From: Bog-1198 sp963727045
Lineage (GTDB): Bacteria > Pseudomonadota > Gammaproteobacteria > Steroidobacterales > Steroidobacteraceae
Reading direction: 5' to 3'
DNA: 64,000 nucleotides
Assembly (NCBI GenBank): GCA_963727045.1
Contig: CAVSES010000001.1
Location: 372,001-436,000, forward strand
Made by a program: the position numbers and the translations under genes. Below are positions 53,333 to 62,175 of this stretch, piece by piece. Within the stretch, counting starts at the first letter, position 1, and every line of letters starts with the position of its first letter. Under the pieces are notes generated by a model. The model made no database searches. It was not told the origin of the DNA and was given only the letters and a program-made list of their open reading frames with translations.

Positions 53333-54859
53333 ATGAGCTACATCGTCCTGGCGCGCAAATGGCGGCCCAAGCGTTTTGCCGAGATGGTCGGTCAGGAGCA
53401 CGTGCTTCGCGCGCTCGCCAATGCCCTCGACAGCGGCAAGGTGCACCACGCATTCTTGTTCACGGGCACCCGCGGGGTCGGCAAGACAACGATTGCGCGC
53501 ATTCTGGCCAAGTCGCTCAATTGCGAGACCGCGGGCGTGAGTTCGAATCCCTGCGGCACTTGCGCGGCCTGCCGCGAAATCGACGAGGGCCGCTTCGTCG
53601 ATCTCATCGAAGTCGACGCCGCCTCGCGCACCAAGGTGGACGACACCCGCGAGCTTCTCGATAACGTGCAATACGCACCGACCCGGGGCCGCTACAAGGT
53701 GTACCTGATCGACGAAGTGCACATGCTCTCGAACCATTCGTTCAATGCCCTGCTCAAAACACTTGAGGAGCCGCCGCCGCACGTCAAGTTCCTGCTCGCG
53801 ACCACCGATCCGCAGAAGCTGCCTGTGACCGTGCTCTCGCGCTGTCTGCAGTTCAGCCTCAAACGGCTGCCTGCTTCGCTCATCGGCGAACGGCTGAAAT
53901 TCATCGCCGGCGCGGAAAATATGCCGTTCGAGCCGGCGGCGATTGCGCTGTTGGCGCGTGCTGCAGAGGGCAGCATGCGCGACGCCCTGAGCCTGCTGGA
54001 CCAGCTGATCGCATTCGGCGGCGGCGCCTTGAACGAGGCCAACACGCGCGCGATGCTCGGCACCATCGACCGCGGACACGTGGGCCGGCTCATCGATGCG
54101 CTCGCCCGCTTTGATGGTGCCGCGCTTCTGGCTGAGGTGAAGGAACTCGACCGCGACGCACCGGATTACGACCGCGCGTTGGTGGAGGTCGCGGCGTTCC
54201 TGCAACGCATCGCCATCGCACAAATCGTGCCCGACGCCGTGGTCGAAGACGATGAATTTGATGCCGATTCGCTGTCGCGCCTGGCCCGGGCGATCGCGCC
54301 CGAAGACGCGCAGCTTTACTATCAAATCGCGTTGAACGGGCGCCGTGATCTTGCGATGGCGCCCGAGCCGCGGATGGGCTTCGAAATGACCCTGCTGCGC
54401 ATGCTCGCGTTTCGTCCGGATGCGGCCGCGCCGGCCGTCCCGGGTCCGAAATCGTCCGCCGTCACGCCGACGAGCATCGATGCGAACAATTGGCCGGCGG
54501 TGGTCGATGCGGCCTCGCTGAGCGGCATGGTCCGCCAGTTCGCCTTGAATTGCGTGCCCTCCAAGTTCGAGCATGATGTGTTGGTTTTGAAGATCGACCC
54601 GGCGACGGCGGACCGCAGAACGCGTCCGATCGAGGACAAACTGCTTCAAGGGTTGTCGAAGCATCTGGGACGGGACATCCGCGTCACCTTCGAAACGGCC
54701 CAATCGGTCCTCGCCACTCCCGCGCGGCAGCGCGCCCTCGCGGAGCGCGAAAAGGTTGATCGCGCCGCGGCTGCGTTCGAGGCCGATCCCACGGTGAAGG
54801 GGTTGCGCGAGCGGTTCGGCGCCGATGTGGACGCCGCTTCCGTGAAACCTGCGAATTAG
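53333..54859 (+). CDS. dnaX: DNA polymerase III subunit gamma/tau
   Basis: 508 residues, shorter than the 643 of E. coli tau. Clamp-loader ATPase with Walker A GTRGVGKTT (about residues 44-52), zinc site CGTCAACREID with the preceding Cys pair, Walker B YLIDEVHML and sensor SRC. The C-terminal tau part (about 375-508) is short. I see no A-AAA-AAG-like slippery site, so a frameshifted gamma form is not evident. Followed by ybaB and recR. Confidence 0.95.
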   Translation: MSYIVLARKWRPKRFAEMVGQEHVLRALANALDSGKVHHAFLFTGTRGVGKTTIARILAKSLNCETAGVSSNPCGTCAACREIDEGRFVDLIEVDAASRTKVDDTRELLDNVQYAPTRGRYKVYLIDEVHMLSNHSFNALLKTLEEPPPHVKFLLATTDPQKLPVTVLSRCLQFSLKRLPASLIGERLKFIAGAENMPFEPAAIALLARAAEGSMRDALSLLDQLIAFGGGALNEANTRAMLGTIDRGHVGRLIDALARFDGAALLAEVKELDRDAPDYDRALVEVAAFLQRIAIAQIVPDAVVEDDEFDADSLSRLARAIAPEDAQLYYQIALNGRRDLAMAPEPRMGFEMTLLRMLAFRPDAAAPAVPGPKSSAVTPTSIDANNWPAVVDAASLSGMVRQFALNCVPSKFEHDVLVLKIDPATADRRTRPIEDKLLQGLSKHLGRDIRVTFETAQSVLATPARQRALAEREKVDRAAAAFEADPTVKGLRERFGADVDAASVKPAN

Positions 54860-54874
54860 CATGAGGAGAAGGGC

Positions 54875-55201
54875 ATGATGAAGGGTGGATTGGGAAACCT
54901 GATGCGTCAGGCGCAGCAGATGCAGGAGACGATGAAAAAGGCGCAGGCCGAACTCGCGGAACTCGAGGTCACGGGCGAATCCGGCGCGGGAATGGTCAAG
55001 GTGACGTTGAACGGACATCATGAAGCGAAGAAGGTCACGATCGAGCCGAAGTTGCTGGCCGAAGACAAGGACATGCTCGAAGATCTATTGGTGGCCGCCA
55101 TCAACGATGCGGTGCGGAAGATCGCTGCTCGCAGCCAGGAGAAGTATTCCGGCCTCATGTCGGGACTCAATCTCCCGCCGGGCATGAAGCTGCCGTTTTG
55201 A
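54875..55201 (+). CDS. YbaB/EbfC nucleoid-associated protein
   Basis: 108 residues. A Met/Gln-rich N-terminal helix (NLMRQAQQMQETMKKAQAEL) and the motif GLNLPPGMKLPF at the C-terminus identify the family. It binds DNA as a dimer. AGGAG precedes the ATG. It lies between dnaX and recR as in most bacteria, and its stop overlaps the recR start. Confidence 0.95.
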   Translation: MMKGGLGNLMRQAQQMQETMKKAQAELAELEVTGESGAGMVKVTLNGHHEAKKVTIEPKLLAEDKDMLEDLLVAAINDAVRKIAARSQEKYSGLMSGLNLPPGMKLPF

Positions 55202-55797
55202 AGTACACCCCGACACTTGCCCGCCTGATCGATTCTCTGCGCTGTCTCCCCGGCGTCGGTCCGAAGTCCGCGCAGCGAATGGCGTTCTATCTGCTGGAGC
55301 GCGATCGCGACGGCGGCAGGATTCTTGCTCAAGCGCTGGCAGATGCGCTCGACAGCGTCGGGCACTGCAAGCGCTGCCGCATGCTGACCGAGAGCGAATA
55401 CTGCACGATTTGCGCGTCGGCTCAGAGGGACGTGGCGCAGCTCTGCGTCGTGGAATCTCCCGCCGACGTGGTTGCGATCGAACAATCCGGAGGCTTTCGC
55501 GGCCGCTACTTCGTGCTCATGGGGCATTTGTCGCCGCTCGACGGGGTGGGGCCGGCCGAACTCGGGTTGGACGACTTCGAGCGCCTGCTGGGCGACGGTG
55601 AAGTGCGAGAGGTGATTCTTGCCACCAATCCGACCGCGGAGGGGGAGGCGACGGCGCATTACCTGGGCGAAATGGCGCTGCGACTGGGATTGAAGGCATC
55701 GCGAATCGCTCATGGGGTGCCCGTGGGCGGCGAGCTTGAATATGTGGACGGCGGCACGTTGGCGCACGCGCTGGCCGGGCGCACCAGCGTATCGTAG
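55198..55797 (+). CDS. recR: recombination protein RecR
   Basis: 199 residues starting at TTG 55198, which overlaps the ybaB TGA. RecR works with RecFO to load RecA on gaps. HhH region LRCLPGVGPKSAQRMAFYLL, zinc finger CKRCRMLTESEYCTIC and a Toprim domain with VVESPADVVAIE and the GGELEYVDGGTL end. The TTG start and overlap suggest translation coupled to ybaB. Confidence 0.96.
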   Translation: MKYTPTLARLIDSLRCLPGVGPKSAQRMAFYLLERDRDGGRILAQALADALDSVGHCKRCRMLTESEYCTICASAQRDVAQLCVVESPADVVAIEQSGGFRGRYFVLMGHLSPLDGVGPAELGLDDFERLLGDGEVREVILATNPTAEGEATAHYLGEMALRLGLKASRIAHGVPVGGELEYVDGGTLAHALAGRTSVS

Positions 55798-55830
55798 CGT
55801 GGGAAACGGGCGGGCCCTGGAGACTCGCTC

Positions 55831-56742
55831 CTAGGATGTCAGTTTCTCGTAGAGGCGGCATAGCCGCCGATAACTCTCGTAGCGGCGGGGCGCAATCTCA
55901 AGACGCGTGACGGCGGTGCGCACGGCGCATCCGGGTTCCTCCATGTGCCGGCAATCGTTGAAGCGGCACGCCGCGCTCAACCGGTGTATCTCGATGAAAC
56001 CGCGTTCAGCCGCGCGCACCAGGCTTGCCGGCGGGGCGAAATCGCGGACTCCCGGCGCATCGATGATGGCCGATGCTTCCCCCAATGAATACCAACGGGC
56101 CGTGGTGGTGGTATGCCGTCCCTCGGCGTCGCGGGTCAACTCCGCGGTCTGCGCGGCAGCCTCGGGGGCGAGTGCATTCACCAGGGAGGACTTGCCGACT
56201 CCCGACTGCCCGACGAGGAGCGTCGCGCCACCCGCGAGTATTTGCCCGAGATCGGGGATGCCGGTGCCCGAATGCGAGCTCACTTCGATGCAGTTCAACT
56301 GCAAGTCGCGGTAGACCGCGAGCTCGCGTTGAATGGCATCGGCGCCCAAATCGAGCTTGTTCACGATGATCAAGCCGGGCAGGTCCTTCAGCACGGCGCC
56401 CGCCCAGTAGCGGTCCACCAGAAACCAGTCCGGTGCGGGTTCCGCGGCCACGACGATGGCCAGCCGGTCGACGTTGGCGGCGACCGGTTCGGCGCGGCCG
56501 CGGGCGTCGATGCGCTCGATGAGGTTGCGCCGCGGCTCGACCGAAAGGACGGACGGCCCGTCTGCGGAGGGCGGATAGGCCCAGGCCACGCGATCGCCGC
56601 AGACGACGCGTTGTTTGCGGCCCGAGAGCGCGCAGTGCAGGGTTCTGCCGTCCGCCTGCACCAGGACGCCGCGCCCGTAGCTCGCGAGCACCGTGCCGAC
56701 GCCGCCGACCCCGTCCTTCAGCCCGCCGTGCTCTGCTACCAT
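55831..56742 (-). CDS. rsgA: small ribosomal subunit biogenesis GTPase RsgA
   Basis: 303 residues. Circularly permuted GTPase that matures the 30S subunit: OB-fold (about 15-75), then NKLDL before the Walker A GQSGVGKSSLVN and IDAPGVRDF. The C-terminal zinc motif is CRFNDCRHMEEPGC. Divergent from orn with 35 bases between the starts, as in E. coli. Confidence 0.96.
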   Translation of the reverse strand: MVAEHGGLKDGVGGVGTVLASYGRGVLVQADGRTLHCALSGRKQRVVCGDRVAWAYPPSADGPSVLSVEPRRNLIERIDARGRAEPVAANVDRLAIVVAAEPAPDWFLVDRYWAGAVLKDLPGLIIVNKLDLGADAIQRELAVYRDLQLNCIEVSSHSGTGIPDLGQILAGGATLLVGQSGVGKSSLVNALAPEAAAQTAELTRDAEGRHTTTTARWYSLGEASAIIDAPGVRDFAPPASLVRAAERGFIEIHRLSAACRFNDCRHMEEPGCAVRTAVTRLEIAPRRYESYRRLCRLYEKLTS

Positions 56743-56777
56743 GCCGCTCTCAAAGGGCGCTTGTTTCCCGAGACATC

Positions 56778-57323
56778 ATGAAATCTCCCGAAAATCTCAT
56801 CTGGATCGATTTGGAAATGACCGGCCTGAAGCCGGAATCGGACCTCATCATCGAGATCGCGACGATCGTAACCGACAAACACCTCGATGTGCTCGCCGAA
56901 GGCCCGGTCTTCGCGGTGCATCAGAGCGAGGCCGTGCTTGCCTCCATGGATGATTGGAACCGCAATCAGCATGGGCGCTCCGGATTGAGCGCGCGGGTTT
57001 CGGCGAGCACGGTCGATGAAGCCGCCGCCGAACGCGAAACGCTGCGTTTTCTCGAGTCGTGGCTAGAGCCCGGACGATCGCCGATGTGCGGCAACAGCAT
57101 TTGTCAGGATCGGCGCTTTCTGGCGCGCCACATGCCGGCGCTCGAGAGATTTTTTCACTACCGCAATCTCGACGTGAGCACGCTGAAGGAGCTCGCGCTG
57201 CGCTGGGCGCCGAACGTGGCCGAGGGGTTTCGCAAGGCATCCAGTCATCTTGCGATGGATGACGTGCGCGAGTCGATCCGCGAGCTCAAGTACTACCGCG
57301 AGCGATTGTTGCGCGTGGGTTAG
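56778..57323 (+). CDS. orn: oligoribonuclease
   Basis: 181 residues. DEDDh 3'-5' exonuclease that finishes RNA decay by degrading dinucleotides such as pGpG. Exo I is IDLEMTGL near residue 10, Exo II NSICQDRRFL near 110, and Exo III ASSHLAMDDVRESI near 155 with the catalytic His. Its stop overlaps the convergent ppsA stop by two bases. Confidence 0.97.
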   Translation: MKSPENLIWIDLEMTGLKPESDLIIEIATIVTDKHLDVLAEGPVFAVHQSEAVLASMDDWNRNQHGRSGLSARVSASTVDEAAAERETLRFLESWLEPGRSPMCGNSICQDRRFLARHMPALERFFHYRNLDVSTLKELALRWAPNVAEGFRKASSHLAMDDVRESIRELKYYRERLLRVG

Positions 57324-59695
57324 CCGGGGCTGTCGCCCGCCAGGAACATCCAGGTTTCCACCACCGTATCGGGATTCAGTGACAGGCTGTCGATGCCCTG
57401 TTCCACCAGCCAGCGAGCGAGCTCCGGATGATCGGAAGGGCCTTGCCCGCATATTCCGACATACTTTCCCTGGGCCTTGCAGGCCTTGATCGCCATGGCC
57501 ATCAGGGCCTTGACCGCATCGTCGCGCTCGTCGAATGACTTGGCGACGACGCTGGAGTCGCGGTCGAGGCCGAGCGCGAGCTGGGTCATGTCGTTCGATC
57601 CGATCGACATGCCGTCGAAGTATTCGAGATAGCGGTCGGCCAGAAGTGCATTGGTGGGCAGCTCGCACATCATGATGTGCTTCAGGCCGTTCTCGCCGCG
57701 CTTCAGGCCGTTGTCGGCGAGCAGCTGCGTGACGGCCTTCGCCTCGGCCAGGGTGCGGACGAACGGCACCATGACCTGCACGTTGGTCAGCCCCATCTCG
57801 TCGCGCACGCGCTTCAGGGCGCGGCATTCAAGTTCGAAGCAGGGTCTGAACACCTTGTCGATGTAGCGCGAGGCGCCGCGGAAACCCAGCATGGGATTCT
57901 CCTCGTGCGGCTCGTAGTTCTTGCCCCCGATCAGGTTCGCGTACTCATTCGACTTGAAGTCCGACAGACGCACGATCACCGGCTCCGGCGCAAATGCCGC
58001 CGCAATCTGCGAAATGCCTTCGGCCAGCTTGTCGACGTAGAAATTCACCGGACCGTCATAGCCCGCGATCTGCTTGCCGATCGTGTCCTTGACTTCCGGA
58101 CTCTGCTTGTCGAATTCCAGGAGCGCGCGAGGGTGCACGCCGATCATGCGGTTGATGATGAATTCGAGGCGCGCAAGGCCGACTCCATTGTGAGGCATGC
58201 CTGCAAAATCGAAAGCCCGGTCCGGATTGCCGACGTTCATGGTGATCTTCACCGGAATCGCCGGCATGGAGTCCATCTCTATGGAGCGCTGATCGAATTC
58301 GAGCATGCCGTCGTACACGTTTCCGGTATCGCCTTCCGCACAGGATACCGTGACCGCCTGGCCATCCTTGATGGCCGAGGTGGCGGTTCCGCAGCCGACC
58401 ACCGCCGGGATGCCGAGTTCGCGCGCGATGATCGCCGCATGGCAGGTACGCCCGCCGCGATTGGTGACGATGGCGGAGGCGCGTTTCATCACCGGTTCCC
58501 AGTCCGGATCCGTCATGTCGGCCACCAGGACGTCGCCCGCGCGAACGCGAGACATTTCCCTGGCGTCCTTGATAATGCGCGCCTGGCCCGCACCGATGCG
58601 CTGCCCGATGCTGCGCCCGCTGATGAGCAGCCTGGAGCGCGACTTCAGGGTGTATCGCAGGATCGTGCGGCCGGTCCGGCTCTGCACGGTTTCCGGGCGC
58701 GCCTGCAGGATGTAGATCTTGCCGGTGGCGCCATCCTTGCCCCACTCGATGTCCATCGGCGTGCCGTAGTGCTTTTCAATCGTCAGCGCCTGCGTGGCGA
58801 GGCTCGCAATATCCGACTCGTCGATGGAGAAGCGATTGCGATCCGCAGGCGCGACATCGACGGTGCGAACCCGCTCCGATGAACCGGGTTCGGCGTAGAC
58901 CATCTTGATCGCCTTGCCGCCGAGATTCTTGCGCAGCACGGAGCGGCGACCGGCGCGCAACGCCGGTTTGTATACGTAGAACTCGTCCGGATTGACCGCG
59001 CCCTGCACCACCGTTTCGCCCAGGCCGTACGCGGAAGTGATGAACACCACGTCGCGAAAACCCGATTCAGTGTCGAGCGTGAACATGACGCCGGCGCTGC
59101 CGAGATCGCTGCGCACCATGTGCTGCACGCCGACGGAGAGCGCGACCGCGCTGTGATCGAATTTGTTGTGCACGCGGTAGGAGATGGCGCGATCGTTGAA
59201 CAGCGAGGCATACACCTCGTGCACGCAGGTCATCAAATGCTCCTCTCCGCGGACGTTCAAGAACGTTTCCTGCTGACCGGCGAAGGAAGCCTCCGGCAGA
59301 TCCTCCGCCGTCGCGGAGGAGCGCACCGCGACCGCGAATTCGCCCGCATCGCCGCCCGTCCTGGCCATCTTGCGGTAGGATTCGAGGATCTCGTCGGTCA
59401 GCCGCTTCGGAAACGGCGTGGCAAGCATCCAGCCGCGAATTTGCGCCCCGACCACGCCAAGCCGCTCGACATCGTCGACGTCGAGCGCGGCGAGAACGCT
59501 GCGAATGCGCTCATCGAGCCCATCCTGCGCGAGAAAATCGCGATACGCATGCGAGGTCGTTGCGAAGCCCCCCGGAACCGAGACACCGAGCGTGGACAAA
59601 CCCGAGATCATTTCACCGATCGACGCATTCTTGCCTCCGACGAGTTCGACGTCCTTGTTCTTCAACTGCTCGAAGGGAATGATGTAGGGATTCAT
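57320..59695 (-). CDS. ppsA: phosphoenolpyruvate synthase
   Basis: 791 residues from ATG 59695, the conserved start MNPYIIPFEQLKNKDV. It makes PEP from pyruvate and ATP for gluconeogenesis. The N-terminal ATP-binding domain has LVGGKNASIGEM and SSATAEDLPEASFAGQQET. The phospho-His is in GGRTCHAAIIARELGIPAVV. The PEP-binding domain includes GFRGASRY, ICGQGPSDHPE and catalytic Cys near the end. Divergent from its regulator ppsR. Confidence 0.97.
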   Translation of the reverse strand: MNPYIIPFEQLKNKDVELVGGKNASIGEMISGLSTLGVSVPGGFATTSHAYRDFLAQDGLDERIRSVLAALDVDDVERLGVVGAQIRGWMLATPFPKRLTDEILESYRKMARTGGDAGEFAVAVRSSATAEDLPEASFAGQQETFLNVRGEEHLMTCVHEVYASLFNDRAISYRVHNKFDHSAVALSVGVQHMVRSDLGSAGVMFTLDTESGFRDVVFITSAYGLGETVVQGAVNPDEFYVYKPALRAGRRSVLRKNLGGKAIKMVYAEPGSSERVRTVDVAPADRNRFSIDESDIASLATQALTIEKHYGTPMDIEWGKDGATGKIYILQARPETVQSRTGRTILRYTLKSRSRLLISGRSIGQRIGAGQARIIKDAREMSRVRAGDVLVADMTDPDWEPVMKRASAIVTNRGGRTCHAAIIARELGIPAVVGCGTATSAIKDGQAVTVSCAEGDTGNVYDGMLEFDQRSIEMDSMPAIPVKITMNVGNPDRAFDFAGMPHNGVGLARLEFIINRMIGVHPRALLEFDKQSPEVKDTIGKQIAGYDGPVNFYVDKLAEGISQIAAAFAPEPVIVRLSDFKSNEYANLIGGKNYEPHEENPMLGFRGASRYIDKVFRPCFELECRALKRVRDEMGLTNVQVMVPFVRTLAEAKAVTQLLADNGLKRGENGLKHIMMCELPTNALLADRYLEYFDGMSIGSNDMTQLALGLDRDSSVVAKSFDERDDAVKALMAMAIKACKAQGKYVGICGQGPSDHPELARWLVEQGIDSLSLNPDTVVETWMFLAGDSPG

Positions 59696-59768
59696 AGTGC
59701 GCTGCTTGTGGGACGGAGGGTTAAATGAAACACTTTGCCGGCGACGTCCGCCAACACCCGAGACTGCC

Positions 59769-60593
59769 GTGAACAAACGAACCGTGTTTTTTGTTTCCGA
59801 TCAAACGGGCATTACCGCCGAGACGATGGGTCACAGCCTCATGACTCAATTCGACGGCATCGAATTTCGCCAGGTGACTGTGCCATTTATCGCCACGGTT
59901 GACAAGGCGATCGAGGCGGTCCGCAAGATCGATCTGGTGGGCATGCAGGAGGGCGTGCGGCCGATCATCTTCAGCACGCTCGTGCAGGAGGATGTCCGCA
60001 ATGTGGTCCGCGGCAGCAGCGGATTGTTTCTGGATTTTTTCGACCCGTTCCTAGCACCGCTCGAGAACGAACTCAAGACGCAATCCACCCACGTTGCGAG
60101 TAGGACGCATCGCATGGCCGACACGCACGCCTATGCGACGCGCATCGATGCCACGAATTTCGCGCTCGCCAACGACGACGGATCCGTGGTGCGCGATTAC
60201 GAACGCGCCGATGTCATTCTGGTGGGCGTTTCGCGCTCGGGAAAGACGCCCACCTGCCTGTATCTGGCGATGCAATACGGCATATTTGCCGCGAATTATC
60301 CGCTTACCGAGGACGATCTTGAGTCCCGCAACCTGCCCCGCGCGCTCGAAGCGTATGCACGGAAGCTGTTCGGCCTGACGATCAGGCCGGATCGGCTGCA
60401 GCAGATCCGCAATGAACGCCGGCCCGACAGCCGATATTCGTCGCCGCAGCAAGTGGCCTTCGAGGTCAGAGCGGCGGAGTCGCTGTTGGAGCGGCACGGC
60501 ATCCCGATGATCGACGCGACCGAAGTGTCGATCGAGGAAATTTCTAGCAGAATTCTCGACCGCACCGGAATCGAGCGGCGGCTGCGGCCCTGA
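59769..60593 (+). CDS. ppsR: PEP synthase regulatory kinase/pyrophosphorylase
   Basis: 274 residues from GTG 59769, chosen because NKRTVFFVSDQTGITAET is the conserved N-terminus. It inactivates PEP synthase by ADP-dependent threonine phosphorylation and reactivates it with phosphate. The P-loop is GVSRSGKTPTCLYLA (about residue 154). It is divergent from ppsA with 73 bases between the starts, the usual pairing. Confidence 0.95.
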   Translation: MNKRTVFFVSDQTGITAETMGHSLMTQFDGIEFRQVTVPFIATVDKAIEAVRKIDLVGMQEGVRPIIFSTLVQEDVRNVVRGSSGLFLDFFDPFLAPLENELKTQSTHVASRTHRMADTHAYATRIDATNFALANDDGSVVRDYERADVILVGVSRSGKTPTCLYLAMQYGIFAANYPLTEDDLESRNLPRALEAYARKLFGLTIRPDRLQQIRNERRPDSRYSSPQQVAFEVRAAESLLERHGIPMIDATEVSIEEISSRILDRTGIERRLRP

Positions 60594-60624
60594 CATCGCC
60601 GACGTGCATGGTATAGTTCGGCGC

Positions 60625-61071
60625 ATGTTAGCGGATCAATGGTGTGAGACAACTTGGCGGGCGCGGCCCGGCAGCTTCGTGAGCCTGATGACGCTGTACG
60701 AAAGCAATTTCGTGCGCTTGGGCTGGCTCGTCAGCGACCTGCGCGCGGTGACGGCGCCTCGCGTGTCGCGCGTCGCATCGGACTGTGATCTCCATCTCAT
60801 CCCCCAGGAATTGAGCCGCTACACAAGTGTGTTTCGTCTCACATACGAATTCGATTCCGGGCCCTCGCCGCTCCGCGACCCGGATTTGGAGGTCTGCGTC
60901 TATCACGATGCCCGTCTTGCCGAAGTGCGCAGTTTCCGCGGGTTCCAGCGCCACCCCCAGCTGTCCAGGCTGCAGTCAGGGCTCAAGCGTGAACTGGATC
61001 AGCGCTGGACCCGAAACATGATGTTAAATAAATGGCTGGAATATTGTGCCGAGCGGGGGCATCGCTTTTAG
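60625..61071 (+). CDS. DUF1249 family protein (YqiB-like)
   Basis: 148 residues from ATG 60625; a GTG at 60604 is possible. FVSLMTLYESNFVRLGWLV and YTSVFRLTYEF followed by VYHDARLAEV match DUF1249, which has no known function. The C-terminus RWTRNMMLNKWLEYCAERGH is also conserved. Probably cytoplasmic; no membrane segment. Follows ppsR by 31 bases. Confidence 0.85.
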   Translation: MLADQWCETTWRARPGSFVSLMTLYESNFVRLGWLVSDLRAVTAPRVSRVASDCDLHLIPQELSRYTSVFRLTYEFDSGPSPLRDPDLEVCVYHDARLAEVRSFRGFQRHPQLSRLQSGLKRELDQRWTRNMMLNKWLEYCAERGHRF

Positions 61072-61137
61072 CTGCCCGGATTGCCCTGGTTTGCTTGGGA
61101 TGTCCCGCGAGTTCACCTTCAAGGCCAAGGCGGGACT

Positions 61138-62148
61138 TTGATCGATAAGCTGAGCTTTCTCAAAGGAGGTTTGGAAGGGGGCGCCGTGAGTGCCGACGAA
61201 GAGCGGCTCATGCAGCTCTTCCAAAATCGTGCCGGCCTCAAGAAGGCCTATGCCGACCTCAAGGACGAATTTCATCTGCTGCGCGATCGTCTCAAGCAGC
61301 AGGAAGGCGCGACGATCCGTGTCCAGGAGCAGCTTGATGCGCTCGGGGATCTTCTTGGCGACCCGAAGACCGGTTTCGGCGCGTTGGTGTTCTTTCAGCT
61401 GCGCGCCTTGTGGAAAATCTGCCACCAGCAGCTTTCCGCGTTTGCGACGGATCTGACGCGCCAGCAGGAGGCGCGCGAGCTTGCGAAGCACAAGGCGGAC
61501 AGCGAGGCGGCGAAGAAGCATCGGCTTGCGGACGTGGACCGGCGCCTGGAGGAGGCCGCGGTCGAGGCGGATCTGCAGCGTCAGCATCTGGCCGCGGCGC
61601 AAAGCGAGCTTGGACGGTTGACCGCCTTCTGGCACTATTTCAAGCGCCGCCGCCGTCAGAAATCCCTGGAATCATTGCGTCATCAAGTGGTCGTGGCCGA
61701 CGCGGCGGTCGGCGATCTGCATGCCGAACGCAGCGCGGTCGACCGCGAAGCGCCGCCGGAATTTCCCGGCATCTCGCTGGCGGCGCGCCGCAACATCAAC
61801 CTCGCCATCATCAGCTTCGCCGAACTATTGTGCGAACATGTGGACGCCTATCAACTGGCGGCACGGGCCAAGGAGGCCGTGGCGCGCAGAGTTCACGAGA
61901 TGAGCTTCGGTACCCGCGCGGATTGCGAAGGCTACATGCAGCGGGTGCAACAGGCGCAGGCCGCGGTCGCCAATCAGAAGCAGGTCACCCCCGCGCTCAA
62001 GGCCAAGCTGGATCGCCTGCGCGCGCAGTGCGAATACCGCAACAATGCCGACACCGTACCGACCGCAGACTCGCTGGCGCCGTCGGCGGGGCCGTGGAAC
62101 GTGATGGCGGACGACTACTGGGACCTGTACACGCTCCTGCTGCGCTAG
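61138..62148 (+). CDS. unrecognised coiled-coil protein
   Basis: 336 residues from TTG 61138, which has AAGGCGGGA upstream; the frame opens at 61081. I do not recognise a family. The N-terminal half (about 10-190) is mostly charged helix with heptad-like Leu/Ala spacing (EERLMQLFQNRAGLKKAYAD; QQEARELAKHKADSEAAKKH). A basic patch YFKRRRRQKS lies mid-protein, another helix-rich part follows, and the end is WNVMADDYWDLYTLLLR. There is no signal peptide or clear membrane helix. The aromatic Asp-rich end may be a docking tail (speculative). Confidence 0.75.
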   Translation: MIDKLSFLKGGLEGGAVSADEERLMQLFQNRAGLKKAYADLKDEFHLLRDRLKQQEGATIRVQEQLDALGDLLGDPKTGFGALVFFQLRALWKICHQQLSAFATDLTRQQEARELAKHKADSEAAKKHRLADVDRRLEEAAVEADLQRQHLAAAQSELGRLTAFWHYFKRRRRQKSLESLRHQVVVADAAVGDLHAERSAVDREAPPEFPGISLAARRNINLAIISFAELLCEHVDAYQLAARAKEAVARRVHEMSFGTRADCEGYMQRVQQAQAAVANQKQVTPALKAKLDRLRAQCEYRNNADTVPTADSLAPSAGPWNVMADDYWDLYTLLLR

Positions 62149-62175
62149 GCGCGCCGTTTCGGCCGTGCCTGCCGG

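Noticed and set aside
53156..55021. 621-residue antisense ORF over dnaX and the SRP RNA
   Set aside because: It runs across an RNA gene and the conserved dnaX frame, so it is a shadow.
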